The translations under genes and the position numbers were made by a program. Below are positions 8,232-17,793 of a stretch of 64,000 bases of DNA, piece by piece; positions within the stretch are counted from its first letter, which is position 1; each line of letters opens with the position of its first letter. The notes below the pieces were generated by a model. The model had not been told where the DNA came from and did not search any database. It saw only the letters and a list, made by a program, of their open reading frames with translations. The stretch covers positions 119,681 through 183,680 of the forward strand of contig ONPU01000002.1 in the NCBI GenBank assembly GCA_900319795.1, given 5' to 3'. This stretch comes from an uncultured Eubacteriales bacterium. Its GTDB lineage: Bacteria > Bacillota > Clostridia > Lachnospirales > Lachnospiraceae.

Positions 8232-10028
8232 TCACGCCTTTAAGGAGTAGTTCCATTTCTTCAGTGACAGATTCGGATTATAGCACGGATCCCCTTCTTT
8301 TAAAAGCGTTTCGTACTCAGTCCTCATATATTCGATCTCATTCTGGAAACGTCTTGTCTTTTCTTTGGTGTCTTCGGCGCCCCGCGTCCTGGACTCGTCG
8401 TGGATCAGTTCCGCGTAAGGATCATAGACGATCCGAAACCCCATTTCCCCAAGCCTTAAGCAAAGATCCACGTCGTTGAAAGCCACCGCGAGCTTTTCCT
8501 CAAAGCCGCCCGCCTGAATAAAAAGTTCCTTTTTGGTCATCATGCAGGCGGCGGTAACAGCGCTTAAGTCCTGCATAAGAGCCGCTTTGTGCATATACCC
8601 GGAATGGCCTTTTTTCAGATCCGTGAAGACCGATCCCGCCACACCGCCGATTCCGATGACAATGCCCGCGCTCTGGATCTTCATGTCCGGATAGTAAAGG
8701 CGCGCGCCGACGGCCGCGACATCGGTTCTCTGCACGACGCCCAGCATCTCCGTCAGCCATTCGGTTCCCAGGGTTCCGTACACATCGTTATTGAGGAAGA
8801 GCAGGTATTCCCCACGCGCGAATTTTGCCCCGTAATTATTGATCGCCGAATAGTTGAACCCCTTTCCTTTCCAGCGGACAAGCCGGATTTTCGGATGCTC
8901 TTTCAGCTCCCCGTAAAGATCAAATATTTCACGGCTTGTGCTGTTATTTTCCACAATAATGATTTCCAGGTTTTCATAGCCGGTCTGAAGGACGGAATCC
9001 ACACATTTTCGAAGTGCTTCCGCTTCGTCCTTGTTCGGAATGATCACGGAAATCATCGCGGACGTGTCCGCCGGATAGCGCACTCTGTAAAAACCGAAGT
9101 CCGGAAGCGGCTCCACCGTTCCCTGTACTCCGCATCTTCTTAAGTTTCCTTCGATCGCCCGCCTGCCGGCTTCATAAGCATATTGCTTGCTCATCGGATT
9201 GTCCGCGGTGGAGGCCTCATGCGTCCTCCAGTGATAGAGGATCCGCGGAATCCGGACGATCCGTTCCGCTTTTTCCGCGCATCTGAAAATAAAATCGTAA
9301 TCCTGCGCCCCGCTCATGCTTGCGTCAAAAAGCCCGGCTTCCTCTGCCAGCGATTTCTTCACGATCAGGAAATGAGTGATGTAATTGTTCGAACGAAGCA
9401 GATCGATGTTGAATTCCGGTTTCAGATGAGGCTGAAAATGGCTCTTTCCGTCAGAACGGATCTTGTCCTCGTCCGTATAGATCATGTCCGCTCCTTCGGA
9501 AGTGATCCGAATGGCCGCCTCGTAGAGCGCGTCCGGAGCGATCAGGTCGTCATGATCCAGAAATGCGAGAAAGGAACCACGGGCTTGGGCCGCCGCGGCA
9601 TTGGTATTGGCCGCAATCCCCGCGTTTTCCGGCAGAGGGATATAGCGGACTCTGCTGTCGGAAGCGGCGTATTCTTCCGTCATCGCTTTAACGTTATCCT
9701 CTCCTTCGGAAGCGCCCGCGTCGGCGATGATCAGCTCCAGGTCCGGATAGGTCTGGGCCAGGACGGAGTCGATCATTTCACAAAGATACTTCTTTGGAGT
9801 GTGATACGCGGGAACAAGCACGGAGAACTTCGGCCCTCCTTCGATGGGATGGCTTCTCTGCCGTTCCAGTTCCTTTTCGGATGCCTTGTGTTTCTCATAC
9901 CACGGGCCGTAGGGAACCTCCTCCGGCTCCATACGGTCGGCAAGGCGGATCAGGAATTCTTTTGTTCCGAAATGCTTCCAGTAGAGGAAACCTTTCTTTA
10001 TTTTATAAGGTGTGATCGGAAAATTCAT
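8232..10028 (-). CDS. Tandem two-domain family 2 glycosyltransferase (598 aa)
   Basis: Two GT2 catalytic domains in one chain, so it may add two successive residues or alternate linkages of a repeating unit. Domain A (about 70-300) has 'FSVLVPAYHTPKKYL', 'FLDHDDLIAPDAL' and 'GAQDYDFIFR'. Domain B (about 330-580) has 'ISVIIPNKDEAEAL', 'ENNSTSREIFDLY', 'FLNNDVYG' and 'FNDVDLCLRLGE'. Both domains keep the acidic motifs, in contrast to two relatives upstream in the same operon. It ends with 'GDPCYNPNLSLKKW', a tail shared by the other tandem transferases. The start ATG has GGAGAG upstream. It is likely part of the rhamnan backbone assembly (inferred from linkage to rfbD). Confidence 0.88.
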   Translation of the reverse strand: MNFPITPYKIKKGFLYWKHFGTKEFLIRLADRMEPEEVPYGPWYEKHKASEKELERQRSHPIEGGPKFSVLVPAYHTPKKYLCEMIDSVLAQTYPDLELIIADAGASEGEDNVKAMTEEYAASDSRVRYIPLPENAGIAANTNAAAAQARGSFLAFLDHDDLIAPDALYEAAIRITSEGADMIYTDEDKIRSDGKSHFQPHLKPEFNIDLLRSNNYITHFLIVKKSLAEEAGLFDASMSGAQDYDFIFRCAEKAERIVRIPRILYHWRTHEASTADNPMSKQYAYEAGRRAIEGNLRRCGVQGTVEPLPDFGFYRVRYPADTSAMISVIIPNKDEAEALRKCVDSVLQTGYENLEIIIVENNSTSREIFDLYGELKEHPKIRLVRWKGKGFNYSAINNYGAKFARGEYLLFLNNDVYGTLGTEWLTEMLGVVQRTDVAAVGARLYYPDMKIQSAGIVIGIGGVAGSVFTDLKKGHSGYMHKAALMQDLSAVTAACMMTKKELFIQAGGFEEKLAVAFNDVDLCLRLGEMGFRIVYDPYAELIHDESRTRGAEDTKEKTRRFQNEIEYMRTEYETLLKEGDPCYNPNLSLKKWNYSLKA

Positions 10029-10071
10029 CGTCTGTGTCTCTCCTTCTCCATAAGCCGTATGCTGTCCGGAA

Positions 10072-12132
10072 TCATTTCAGAAGATACGCGCCCATGACCG
10101 TATCCAGAAAAATGTTGAGCATCATAAGCGCGGAAAGAGCCGCGGCCGCGCTTCCGGGCTGCAGACAAATACGCGTACCCTTCCGTCCTGCGGGTATTCC
10201 GCTGAGCTTCTTCTCAATCGCTTCCAGTCCTTTTGAGATGAAAATCAAAAGAGGAATCAGCGCTCCCAGCGCATATCGTCCCTGAGGCTGAAAATCAGCG
10301 GTATAGGAATAGTATACCGCCAGAACAGGCGGGATGCACGCCGCCGCGACAAGGATTCCATAGAAAAACAGCGGCACGGGATCCTCTTTTTGTTCTTTCC
10401 GTGTTCCGAAATGGCTGCCGGCTTTAAGGACCAGCCCGGCCGCCCCGGTCAGGGCAAGCAGTTTCCAGAACCTGTAGACATAAGGCCTTACATATAAAGT
10501 GAGATTGGAAAAAACAGCAATAAAACTCTGGACGGTCTGCCGGATCCAGCCCCGCGTAAAGAGCATATAAATAAGGCTCTGGCCCTCTTTTTGAGGCGTT
10601 AGAATATTGGAAGGCCTGCAGAACTCCGCCGCGTAAAGTTCCGCGTTGGCGTTCAGCGCGTTTCTCGCGAAAAGATCCCCGTTGTAGAGAATCAGGTTTC
10701 GGACAAACCACCACCCTGCCAAAAGGAAACTGAACGCGGTGATCATTGCCGCCAGCCTGACCGTCTCCTGCCTGCTCTTGCCGGAAGATACAGCACTGAT
10801 GAGAACAAACGGAATGCTCATCAGAATGAAGCCGTAGTAATAATAATAGGACAGCGCGCATAGCGCCAATCCGGCGGACAGTCCCGCGGCGTCCCTGACG
10901 GTCCAGCCGTTTTCATGGCCCTTAAGCCAGTACAGGATGATCACGGCAGAAGAAAGCATCGCGAAGCAGTCGGTATTGACATAGGTGCTGATAAAGACAA
11001 GCTGCGGGAAAAATGCCGTAAGAGCGGGGAACGCGTACTTCATCGAGCTTCCCGGGAATAGTTTCCGGGAAATCCGAAAGACATACCATACTGTCAGGAG
11101 ATGCGCAGCGCCATTTACAGATCGGGACAGATGAAGCATCGCCTTTCCGCCGATCGTGATTCCGGGGATCAATTCGGCCGCTCTGGCCAGATAGCCGCTG
11201 ATCATATATGGCAGGATCGGATAATAGGCATACGAAAATCCCCAGATGGCATCTCTGATTTCGGGATCGTCCCCCCGCGGAAGCACGCCGTGACGGTGGA
11301 TATATTCTGCCACTACAAGCCGCATCCCCTCGTCGGGCCCCTCTCCTCCGGGACTTTGGAATATCCAGTAAAATGAAATCAGTCCGGCGCTGACAAGGAG
11401 GAACAGCAGGAAAAATCTGTCTTTTTTCTCCCCTTCAAATACAATCAGCGCGGTCAGCATCAGAAAGACAGAGAACGCCAGCGCAAAAGCCGGCAGACGG
11501 ATTCCCGTATAGCCGCTCCTCATAACCGGTATGCCGGCAAAAAGAACCACCAGAACGGAGGCTATGCTCTCTCTCGCCCAGACGTCCCATCCCGAATGAA
11601 TAGAAAACAGAAACGCGCAGACGGAAAACAGCAGCGCTGCCAGAACCACTCCCGGCATATTCGGATATGCCATGTTCTTCGGGTTGATCGTCAGCGAGGA
11701 AAACTTCACCGAATTTCCGGAATTCGGGAAGAAATTGATCCTGAGGCGCTTTACATGCGTATTTTCCGGAAGGAAAAAGCGGATCTTTCCTTTTTTGAGC
11801 GCTGCCGCCGTCGAGTGTTCCGGCACAAAGCCGCTGCCGGTATCGTAGAGAAGCAGCACGTATACATCGAAATTCCTTTTATATTTTTTCTTCGGAATAT
11901 GGAGTTCAACTGCCCGTACGCGGCAGTTGACATTTTCCAGAATGACATAGGGGTCCGACTCCTCGGCGCGAAGCCAGGTCTTCTTCATCACCCTCATGCC
12001 GTGGGTTTCAAATTCCTTCAGGCTTTTTACTTCCCGTTCCGGATAAAGAGAAAAAGGATCGGTTCTAAGACACGCGAAAATTCCTGCTGTAAGAAGAAAC
12101 AGCAGGATTTGTATACTTATTCTCTTTATCAC
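10072..12132 (-). CDS. Polytopic GT-C-like membrane protein (DUF2142-like)
   Basis: A 686-residue integral membrane protein with about a dozen hydrophobic segments, resembling polyprenyl-phosphate-sugar-dependent transferases (GT-C fold). After a first membrane segment (about 4-20) there is an extracytoplasmic beta-rich domain to about residue 160, then the polytopic part. The loop 'GGEGPDEGMRLVVAEYIH' matches the acidic 'PDE' loop of the DUF2142 group, where a catalytic acid would be. It starts at GTG (12132) with a poor ribosome site, 18 bases after rfbD. It may transfer a lipid-linked sugar to the exported polymer, cooperating with one of the GtrB-like enzymes of the window. Family placement is moderate and the substrate unknown. 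Confidence 0.7.
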   Translation of the reverse strand: MIKRISIQILLFLLTAGIFACLRTDPFSLYPEREVKSLKEFETHGMRVMKKTWLRAEESDPYVILENVNCRVRAVELHIPKKKYKRNFDVYVLLLYDTGSGFVPEHSTAAALKKGKIRFFLPENTHVKRLRINFFPNSGNSVKFSSLTINPKNMAYPNMPGVVLAALLFSVCAFLFSIHSGWDVWARESIASVLVVLFAGIPVMRSGYTGIRLPAFALAFSVFLMLTALIVFEGEKKDRFFLLFLLVSAGLISFYWIFQSPGGEGPDEGMRLVVAEYIHRHGVLPRGDDPEIRDAIWGFSYAYYPILPYMISGYLARAAELIPGITIGGKAMLHLSRSVNGAAHLLTVWYVFRISRKLFPGSSMKYAFPALTAFFPQLVFISTYVNTDCFAMLSSAVIILYWLKGHENGWTVRDAAGLSAGLALCALSYYYYYGFILMSIPFVLISAVSSGKSRQETVRLAAMITAFSFLLAGWWFVRNLILYNGDLFARNALNANAELYAAEFCRPSNILTPQKEGQSLIYMLFTRGWIRQTVQSFIAVFSNLTLYVRPYVYRFWKLLALTGAAGLVLKAGSHFGTRKEQKEDPVPLFFYGILVAAACIPPVLAVYYSYTADFQPQGRYALGALIPLLIFISKGLEAIEKKLSGIPAGRKGTRICLQPGSAAAALSALMMLNIFLDTVMGAYLLK

Positions 12133-12150
12133 TGTCTGTCGGTTGATGTC

Positions 12151-13059
12151 TCAGTCCTCCGGCATTTCCTTCAGGTACCGGCGCAAAGCGTCGCGCCAGT
12201 CCGGAAGCGGTTCAAATCCCATTTCACGGATCTTCGAACGGTTCATGCGGCTGTTATAAGGACGTTTTGCCGCGGCGCCGTACTCTTCGGACGTCACGGG
12301 CAGCACCGTCATTTGATTGATACCGGCCTCTTCAAAAATCGCCTTCGCGAAATCAAACCACGAAATATAACTGCCTTCATTGGTGACATGATAGATGCCG
12401 TAGCGGTCCGTCACGATCATATCCACGATCAGGCGTGCCAGATCATAGGTATATGTAGGTGTGCCGACCTGATCATTGACAACCCTGAGGGAATCGTGGG
12501 TTTTGGACAGACGGATCATCGTCCGGATAAAGTTGTTTCCGTTTTTACCGAAGACCCACGCGATCCGAAGGATAAAGAACTTTTTGCAGAACTGCTCTAC
12601 GGCGTCTTCTCCTTCCGCTTTTGTCTGCCCGTATACGCCTAAAGGATGCTTCTCGTCATCCGGCTCCCAGGGCCTTGTGCCGTTTCCGTCGAATACATAA
12701 TCCGTCGAAAAGTACATCATCGGAATGTCTTTTCCCCCGCAATAACGGGCAATCAGCTCCGTGCCGTACGCGTTGACCCTGCGGACCGTCTCCGGAACCT
12801 CTTCCGCCTTGTCGACAGCCGTCCAGGCAGCGCAGTGAATGACGGCATCCGGCGCCGACTCTGCAAGGGTTTTCGCCACCGCTTCCGGATTTGTGATGTC
12901 CAGCGAAACATAGGGCATCTGCGTTACCGCCGATCCGTCCGCTATGCCGCTGTACGACTCCGCCAGATCGCTGCCGATTCCTTCGATCCCTCTTTTTGCA
13001 AGCTCATTCATTACATCGTGACCGAGCTGCCCGCCAACGCCTGTTACAAATATTTTCAT
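12151..13059 (-). CDS. rfbD: dTDP-4-dehydrorhamnose reductase
   Basis: Last step of dTDP-L-rhamnose synthesis, NAD(P)H-dependent reduction of the 4-keto group; cytoplasmic. It has 302 residues, the usual length. The Rossmann start is 'IFVTGVGGQLGHDV'. The SDR catalytic Tyr-Lys is in 'GVYGQTKAEGE', and the 'STDYVFDG' motif is characteristic of RmlD. The start ATG has a strong AAAGGAG. It lies inside the transferase operon, whereas rfbA, rfbC and rfbB sit in two other units of the window. The four-enzyme pathway is thus complete here but dispersed. Confidence 0.95.
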   Translation of the reverse strand: MKIFVTGVGGQLGHDVMNELAKRGIEGIGSDLAESYSGIADGSAVTQMPYVSLDITNPEAVAKTLAESAPDAVIHCAAWTAVDKAEEVPETVRRVNAYGTELIARYCGGKDIPMMYFSTDYVFDGNGTRPWEPDDEKHPLGVYGQTKAEGEDAVEQFCKKFFILRIAWVFGKNGNNFIRTMIRLSKTHDSLRVVNDQVGTPTYTYDLARLIVDMIVTDRYGIYHVTNEGSYISWFDFAKAIFEEAGINQMTVLPVTSEEYGAAAKRPYNSRMNRSKIREMGFEPLPDWRDALRRYLKEMPED

Positions 13060-13078
13060 CCTTTACTCCTTTCGCGTT

Positions 13079-15523
13079 TCAAATGTGCTTCAGGGAAAAG
13101 TCCTGTGTAATCATGCTGAGATTCGGGCTGTAGTAAGGGTCTCCGTCCCTTAGGATTTCCGGCCATCTCTTCCGGAAAAACGTCAGTTCCTTCCCGAAAC
13201 GGCTCTTCTTCTCGGGTGTATTCTCCAGTCCTCTGGATTTCGACTCGTAGTGATAGAGTTCCGCGTAGGGCTCATAGATGATCAGATATCCTTCCTTCCG
13301 GATCTTCATGCACAGATCGATATCGTTAAATGCCACGGCCAGTTCTTCCGTAAAACCTCCGACCCGGTCGAACACTTCCTTCCGGACCATCATGCACGCC
13401 GCCGTAACGGCGCTCATATCCTGCTGGCAGATGATTCTGTGCTGGTATCCGGTCTCCCCTCTCTTCTGGTTGACGAACGCGTGCCCCGCGACACCGCCCC
13501 AGCCGATGATCGCGCCGGCATGCTGGATGGTGTCGTCTCCGTAATAGAGCCTCGCGCCGACGGCGCCGACGTCCGGCCGCATCGCGTATCCCATCATCAG
13601 CGTCATGGCATCCGTGATGAATTCCGTATCGTTATTGAGGAGAAGCAGGTACTCGCCCTTCGCCTCACGGGCGCCGAAATTGTTGATCGCCGAGTAGTTG
13701 AAGGGTCCCTCATAGTGAATCACCCGGATCAGCGGGTCCTCTTCCATCTCACTGTAAGCGGTAAAGGTCGACTCTTCGGTACTGTTGTTCTCAATTACCA
13801 GAATTTCGAAGGACGGCCATTTCACATGCTCCGCCATCGAGTGAAGGCATTTTTTCAGATCGTCGATATGGTCTTTGTTGGGAATGATCACCGACACCAT
13901 CGGCTTCTCCTCCCATTTCCAGATCGTCCGGTAAAGGCCCGGATATTCTCCTTCGCATACTTCCGCCGGCCATCCGAGGCGGTCATAGTGAGCCTGAACG
14001 GCTCGTTTCCCGGCTTCAAACGCCCACGTCTTGCTCTCGGGATCCGCAGCCGTGCTTCCCTCGAAAAATCTCCAGTGATAGAGCACTTTCGGGATATGGG
14101 CGATCCGTTCCGTCCGCTCACTTAAACGAAGGAGCAGATCGTGATCCTGGGCACCGTCATAGGCCGGGTCGAGCCAGCAGGTCCTTCCGTCCCCGTCTGT
14201 AAACCGAACCCCGTCCAGCGTGCTTTTCTTCACAAAGAGCAGATGACAGATATAGTTGACCGAATTGAGGAAATCCGGATCCCAGTCCGGCTTCATATTC
14301 GGCTGGAGCAGCTGGTCGCCGGTCCCGATCTTGTCCTCATCCGTGTAGATTACTTCGGTATCCCCGCGCTCATTGATCAGCTTCACCGCTTCGTAAAGGG
14401 CGCTCTTTACAAGGATGTCGTCATGGTCGGCGAAGGCAATCCAGCTTCCGCCTGCCGCCGCGATTGCCGCGTTGGTATTTTCGGAAATGCCTTTCTGCTC
14501 CTTATGGGAAATGACACGAATCCGTTCGTCCGACTCTTCCAGTTCCTTAAGGATCCCCCGAATCGGGGAATCCGGGCCGCTTCCGTCGCTCAAAATGAGT
14601 TCCCATTTTCCATAGCTCTGTCCCTTAACCGAATTCACGAGCTCGCGGAGATATTTCTCCGGAGTCCTGAAACAGGGAACGACGATGCTGATCAGAGGCG
14701 ACATGGCAAAGTCTTCTTTGCTCTGAAGCGCGAGAACCCGGTCCGACGGCAGATGTTTCTTAATCCAGTCACTGTAGTTGACCCGCCTCATGGCCGGGTT
14801 GAAAAGCTTGTTATAAGTCTTGACCCACAGTGCCTCCGGGCCGTTGTATTTCAGAGCGTCCGCGGCTTTGCCAAGGAGCTGTCCGGCTCTTTTTGCCATA
14901 AAGCCCGTCATGGAAGTGGGATAAGAAAGAATCGTTTCAAACAGTCCCGCGTGAAGACGGACCCGTACGCCGCCTTTCGGAATAGGACGGATTTCAATAT
15001 TGAAGCCGTTGTACTCCTCAACCGGGTATTCGTCGAACAGTTCCACCGTATCGAGACGCTTATAGCGTTCGCATACTCCGTCCAGCCTGTTTCCGGAAGC
15101 TTCGTAGACCCGGATCTCCACCGGTTCTTTCGCTACGGCCCAGCCGGTCAGCCGGAAGAGATTTTCCTTCGGATTCACGGTATAGTCGTCGATAAAATAG
15201 CGGATCGCTCCGCGCTTTTCACGGAGCTCCCTGCCGGAGATCTCAAAGGAGAGTTTTCTTCCGAGGTCACTCTCCGCGTAGATTTTCAAAGAGTTAAGGC
15301 TTTCGATTTCACTGCCGAAGCGAAGAACAGCGGAGGTTTCACAGCCGCCGTAGCGTTCATCGCTGTTGCCGGTCATTACCTCGACGTCCATCGGGAACGG
15401 CTTCCCGTCTACAAAGGCATGGAGAGTCGAATCCGGCCTCAGCCATCCGTTTAAGAGGTATACGGTATCATCATTCATCGAAAACCGGTCGCTTCGTACC
15501 AGAAAACCCGGATTTGTGATCAT
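13079..15523 (-). CDS. Tandem two-domain family 2 glycosyltransferase with N-terminal beta modules (814 aa)
   Basis: A large cytoplasmic transferase. Residues 1-230 form beta-rich modules with a recurring Gly-Trp (for example 'LNGWLRPDS' and 'LTGWAVAKEP'). GT2 domain A (about 270-510) has 'ISIVVPCFRTPEKYL', 'FADHDDILV' and 'GAQDHDLLLRL'. GT2 domain B (about 540-790) has 'VSVIIPNKDHIDDL', 'ENNSTEESTF', 'LLNNDTEF' and 'FNDIDLCMKI'. Both catalytic domains look intact, so two linkages could be made by one protein. Its ATG overlaps the stop of the upstream 733-residue transferase (ATGA), which implies translational coupling and perhaps a complex. It ends with 'GDPYYSPNLS'. The role in the rhamnose-rich backbone is inferred from position. 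Confidence 0.88.
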   Translation of the reverse strand: MITNPGFLVRSDRFSMNDDTVYLLNGWLRPDSTLHAFVDGKPFPMDVEVMTGNSDERYGGCETSAVLRFGSEIESLNSLKIYAESDLGRKLSFEISGRELREKRGAIRYFIDDYTVNPKENLFRLTGWAVAKEPVEIRVYEASGNRLDGVCERYKRLDTVELFDEYPVEEYNGFNIEIRPIPKGGVRVRLHAGLFETILSYPTSMTGFMAKRAGQLLGKAADALKYNGPEALWVKTYNKLFNPAMRRVNYSDWIKKHLPSDRVLALQSKEDFAMSPLISIVVPCFRTPEKYLRELVNSVKGQSYGKWELILSDGSGPDSPIRGILKELEESDERIRVISHKEQKGISENTNAAIAAAGGSWIAFADHDDILVKSALYEAVKLINERGDTEVIYTDEDKIGTGDQLLQPNMKPDWDPDFLNSVNYICHLLFVKKSTLDGVRFTDGDGRTCWLDPAYDGAQDHDLLLRLSERTERIAHIPKVLYHWRFFEGSTAADPESKTWAFEAGKRAVQAHYDRLGWPAEVCEGEYPGLYRTIWKWEEKPMVSVIIPNKDHIDDLKKCLHSMAEHVKWPSFEILVIENNSTEESTFTAYSEMEEDPLIRVIHYEGPFNYSAINNFGAREAKGEYLLLLNNDTEFITDAMTLMMGYAMRPDVGAVGARLYYGDDTIQHAGAIIGWGGVAGHAFVNQKRGETGYQHRIICQQDMSAVTAACMMVRKEVFDRVGGFTEELAVAFNDIDLCMKIRKEGYLIIYEPYAELYHYESKSRGLENTPEKKSRFGKELTFFRKRWPEILRDGDPYYSPNLSMITQDFSLKHI

Positions 15524-17721
15524 ATATACTGTCCTTTCAAAGCATAGTCACTGCGGTTCAGATCCAGATTCGGATTAAAGTAGGGATCTCCCTTTTCGAT
15601 CAGCGCATGCCATTTTTCCCTGAAACCGGTTCTGTCCGCCGGATTCAGAAGGTTTTCAGACCATTCCGTCTGATCCGTATTGAGAATCACTTCCGCCGAA
15701 GGGCAGATCACCGACGCCTGATTTCTCATCATGAGCCGGATACAAAAGTCCGCGTCGAACAGATCCTCCTCATAGCGGGTGTCAAAGCCCCCCAGTTTCT
15801 CAAAGAGTTCCTTCCTCGTCATAAGCGAATCCGAACTCAATGCCGTCACGGTATGAGGCAGATTGGCATAGCCGCCATAGCTGAATACATCCGTGCTCAA
15901 ATCCGCGAACGCCGGAACTGCCGTCCGTTCCCGGCCGCCGGCTCCGATCAGCCAGCCGGCCGAACAGATCCTGCCGTTGGCCGCGCTCACTCTTCCTCCC
16001 GCGGCTCCGACTTCCGCCCTTTGGAAAAAGCCTCCGAGAATCCGGGCAAAGCCGTCTTCGGCCTCTTTCAGGCGGTCTGAAAGAAACAGAAGGTATGTGC
16101 CTTTTGCCTCTTTCGCGGCACGGTTGAGGGCTTCGGGAAGGCTGGCATTTCGCGCGTCCGCCAGTATGACCTCCGCGATTTCCGTCCCTGCATTCTTTCG
16201 GATGAGGGCGGATCGGTCCTCCGCCTTCCTGCCTTTCCCGGGCACCAGAATGACGGAAAGACTGAAGTCGTCCGGAAGTTCGTACCGGACATCGTAACGT
16301 CCGGTATACCGTCCGATCGCGACCTGTCCTTTCAGCCCCTGTCTCTTAAGGTGCGCCGTGAGGGCTCTCCTTCCGTTTTCATAGGCATAGTCCTTGCTGT
16401 CCGAGTTTCCGGCCGTGGACAGCTCGTGCGCCCTCCAGTGATAGAGACTCTTCGGGATATGGACCGCTCTTCCCGCCTTCTCGCTCATCCTGAGAACAAA
16501 ATCGTAATCCTGCGCCCCGTCAAATGCGCCGTCCAGCGCCTGATCCGGCTCCGTAAGGTCTCTTTGGACCGCGACGAGGTGGGTAAAATAGTTATAGCTG
16601 GTCAGAAGAACGGGATCGAAATCCGGTTTGAAGAACGGATCGTAGAGATAGTCCCCGTCCTTGGTCACCTTGTCCTCATCCGAATAGATGAGTTTTATCT
16701 CTTCTTCCTTCTTCCTGTTGAGAACAGACGCCAGTTCAAACAGCGCGTCAGGTGTCAGTATATCGTCATGATCCGCAAATACCAGGAAATCACCCCCGGC
16801 CATCGCGATCGCCGCGTTGGTATTGCCAGCAATCCCCTCGTTGGTGTCCAGCTTCCGGTAGCGGATCCGGGAATCTGTACCGGCAATGCGCTCGATCATT
16901 TCCCGAAGGCCTTCGCCGGAACTTCCGTCCGCAAGACAGAGCTCCCAGTTTGAGTAGGTCTGGGAAAGGACCGATTTCAGCAGGTCATTGAGGAAGCGCC
17001 GAGGAGTGTTGAAAAGCGGCACGACAATGCTGAAAACGGGCGCATAATCAAAGACAGTCTCCCGCTGCTTCTGAAGTTCGTCTTCCTGAATCCTTTTTGC
17101 ATAAGCCCAGTCATCATACGCGATCAACGGGCCGTCCGAAGGAGCCTTCTTCTCCGCAAGCGCTTTTTCCCATGCGGCAATCCGCTTTTCCCTGTCCGGT
17201 TCGATCTGAAGCGGAATCCGGGAAATGCCGGAGGCGCTCTCCGCTTCCAGGGTATACGGGAGTGGCCGGGAGGTGAAGATTTCATTTTCAAAATGAATCA
17301 CAAAGCCGCACTTGCGCTCTTTTGAAAGAGAAAGCGTACTGTTGACGTCCGCCCGTATGGATCTTGTAATGAGGGACGGAACGATCGAACCATCCGCGGC
17401 ACGTATACGCAGATATTCGGAAGACGCGTCCGGATCCGCCGCCCATCCGCGGATTTCGGTCTTTTCTTCCTGATAAATGTATTCTCCGATCCAGACCCGG
17501 ATCCGCTCCTGGGGCTTTAATTCCCTGCGAACCGAATCAAAAGGATCCCCTTTTCCCATCCTCACACTGGCAGCCCGGTAGAGCTTCGCGAATTTCATTT
17601 CCCGGATCTCTTCCACCATATGAAGCCGCGCTTCATAGACCTCTTCAAGAGCGTCCTTTGCAGCGAGGGCCTTGCGAAGTTCCGCGATCTCATTTTGAAG
17701 CTGTACGATCTTCTCTTCCAT
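15520..17721 (-). CDS. Family 2 glycosyltransferase with coiled coil and degenerate second domain (733 aa)
   Basis: Layout: N-terminal coiled coil (about 1-45, heptads of Glu/Lys/Leu), a beta module with 'IRGWAADPD' (about 80-175), GT2 domain A (about 230-470) and a second GT2-like domain (about 500-720). Domain A has 'FSIVVPLFNTPRRFL', 'FADHDDILTPDAL' and 'GAQDYDFVLRM' and looks active. In the second domain the nucleotide-binding strand reads 'LSVILVPGKGRKAE' and the usual 'LNND' is replaced by 'LLFLSDRLKE', so the acidic pair is lost. The frame is open throughout and the family tail 'GDPYFNPNLDLNR' is kept, so this is not a recent frameshift. The second domain may be a structural or acceptor-binding relic. 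The coiled coil could tether it to partners. Confidence 0.85.
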   Translation of the reverse strand: MEEKIVQLQNEIAELRKALAAKDALEEVYEARLHMVEEIREMKFAKLYRAASVRMGKGDPFDSVRRELKPQERIRVWIGEYIYQEEKTEIRGWAADPDASSEYLRIRAADGSIVPSLITRSIRADVNSTLSLSKERKCGFVIHFENEIFTSRPLPYTLEAESASGISRIPLQIEPDREKRIAAWEKALAEKKAPSDGPLIAYDDWAYAKRIQEDELQKQRETVFDYAPVFSIVVPLFNTPRRFLNDLLKSVLSQTYSNWELCLADGSSGEGLREMIERIAGTDSRIRYRKLDTNEGIAGNTNAAIAMAGGDFLVFADHDDILTPDALFELASVLNRKKEEEIKLIYSDEDKVTKDGDYLYDPFFKPDFDPVLLTSYNYFTHLVAVQRDLTEPDQALDGAFDGAQDYDFVLRMSEKAGRAVHIPKSLYHWRAHELSTAGNSDSKDYAYENGRRALTAHLKRQGLKGQVAIGRYTGRYDVRYELPDDFSLSVILVPGKGRKAEDRSALIRKNAGTEIAEVILADARNASLPEALNRAAKEAKGTYLLFLSDRLKEAEDGFARILGGFFQRAEVGAAGGRVSAANGRICSAGWLIGAGGRERTAVPAFADLSTDVFSYGGYANLPHTVTALSSDSLMTRKELFEKLGGFDTRYEEDLFDADFCIRLMMRNQASVICPSAEVILNTDQTEWSENLLNPADRTGFREKWHALIEKGDPYFNPNLDLNRSDYALKGQYI

Positions 17722-17793
17722 AGCTTTAGCTTACCATCTTTCAGCTGATTTATCATCTCTTCCGGATACGTTTTTATACGCGGCACACGGATT

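Noticed and set aside
15520-17721. Frameshift or assembly error as the cause of the degenerate second GT2 domain
   Set aside because: The frame stays open, the family tail GDPYFNPNL is intact and no other frame continues the lost motifs.
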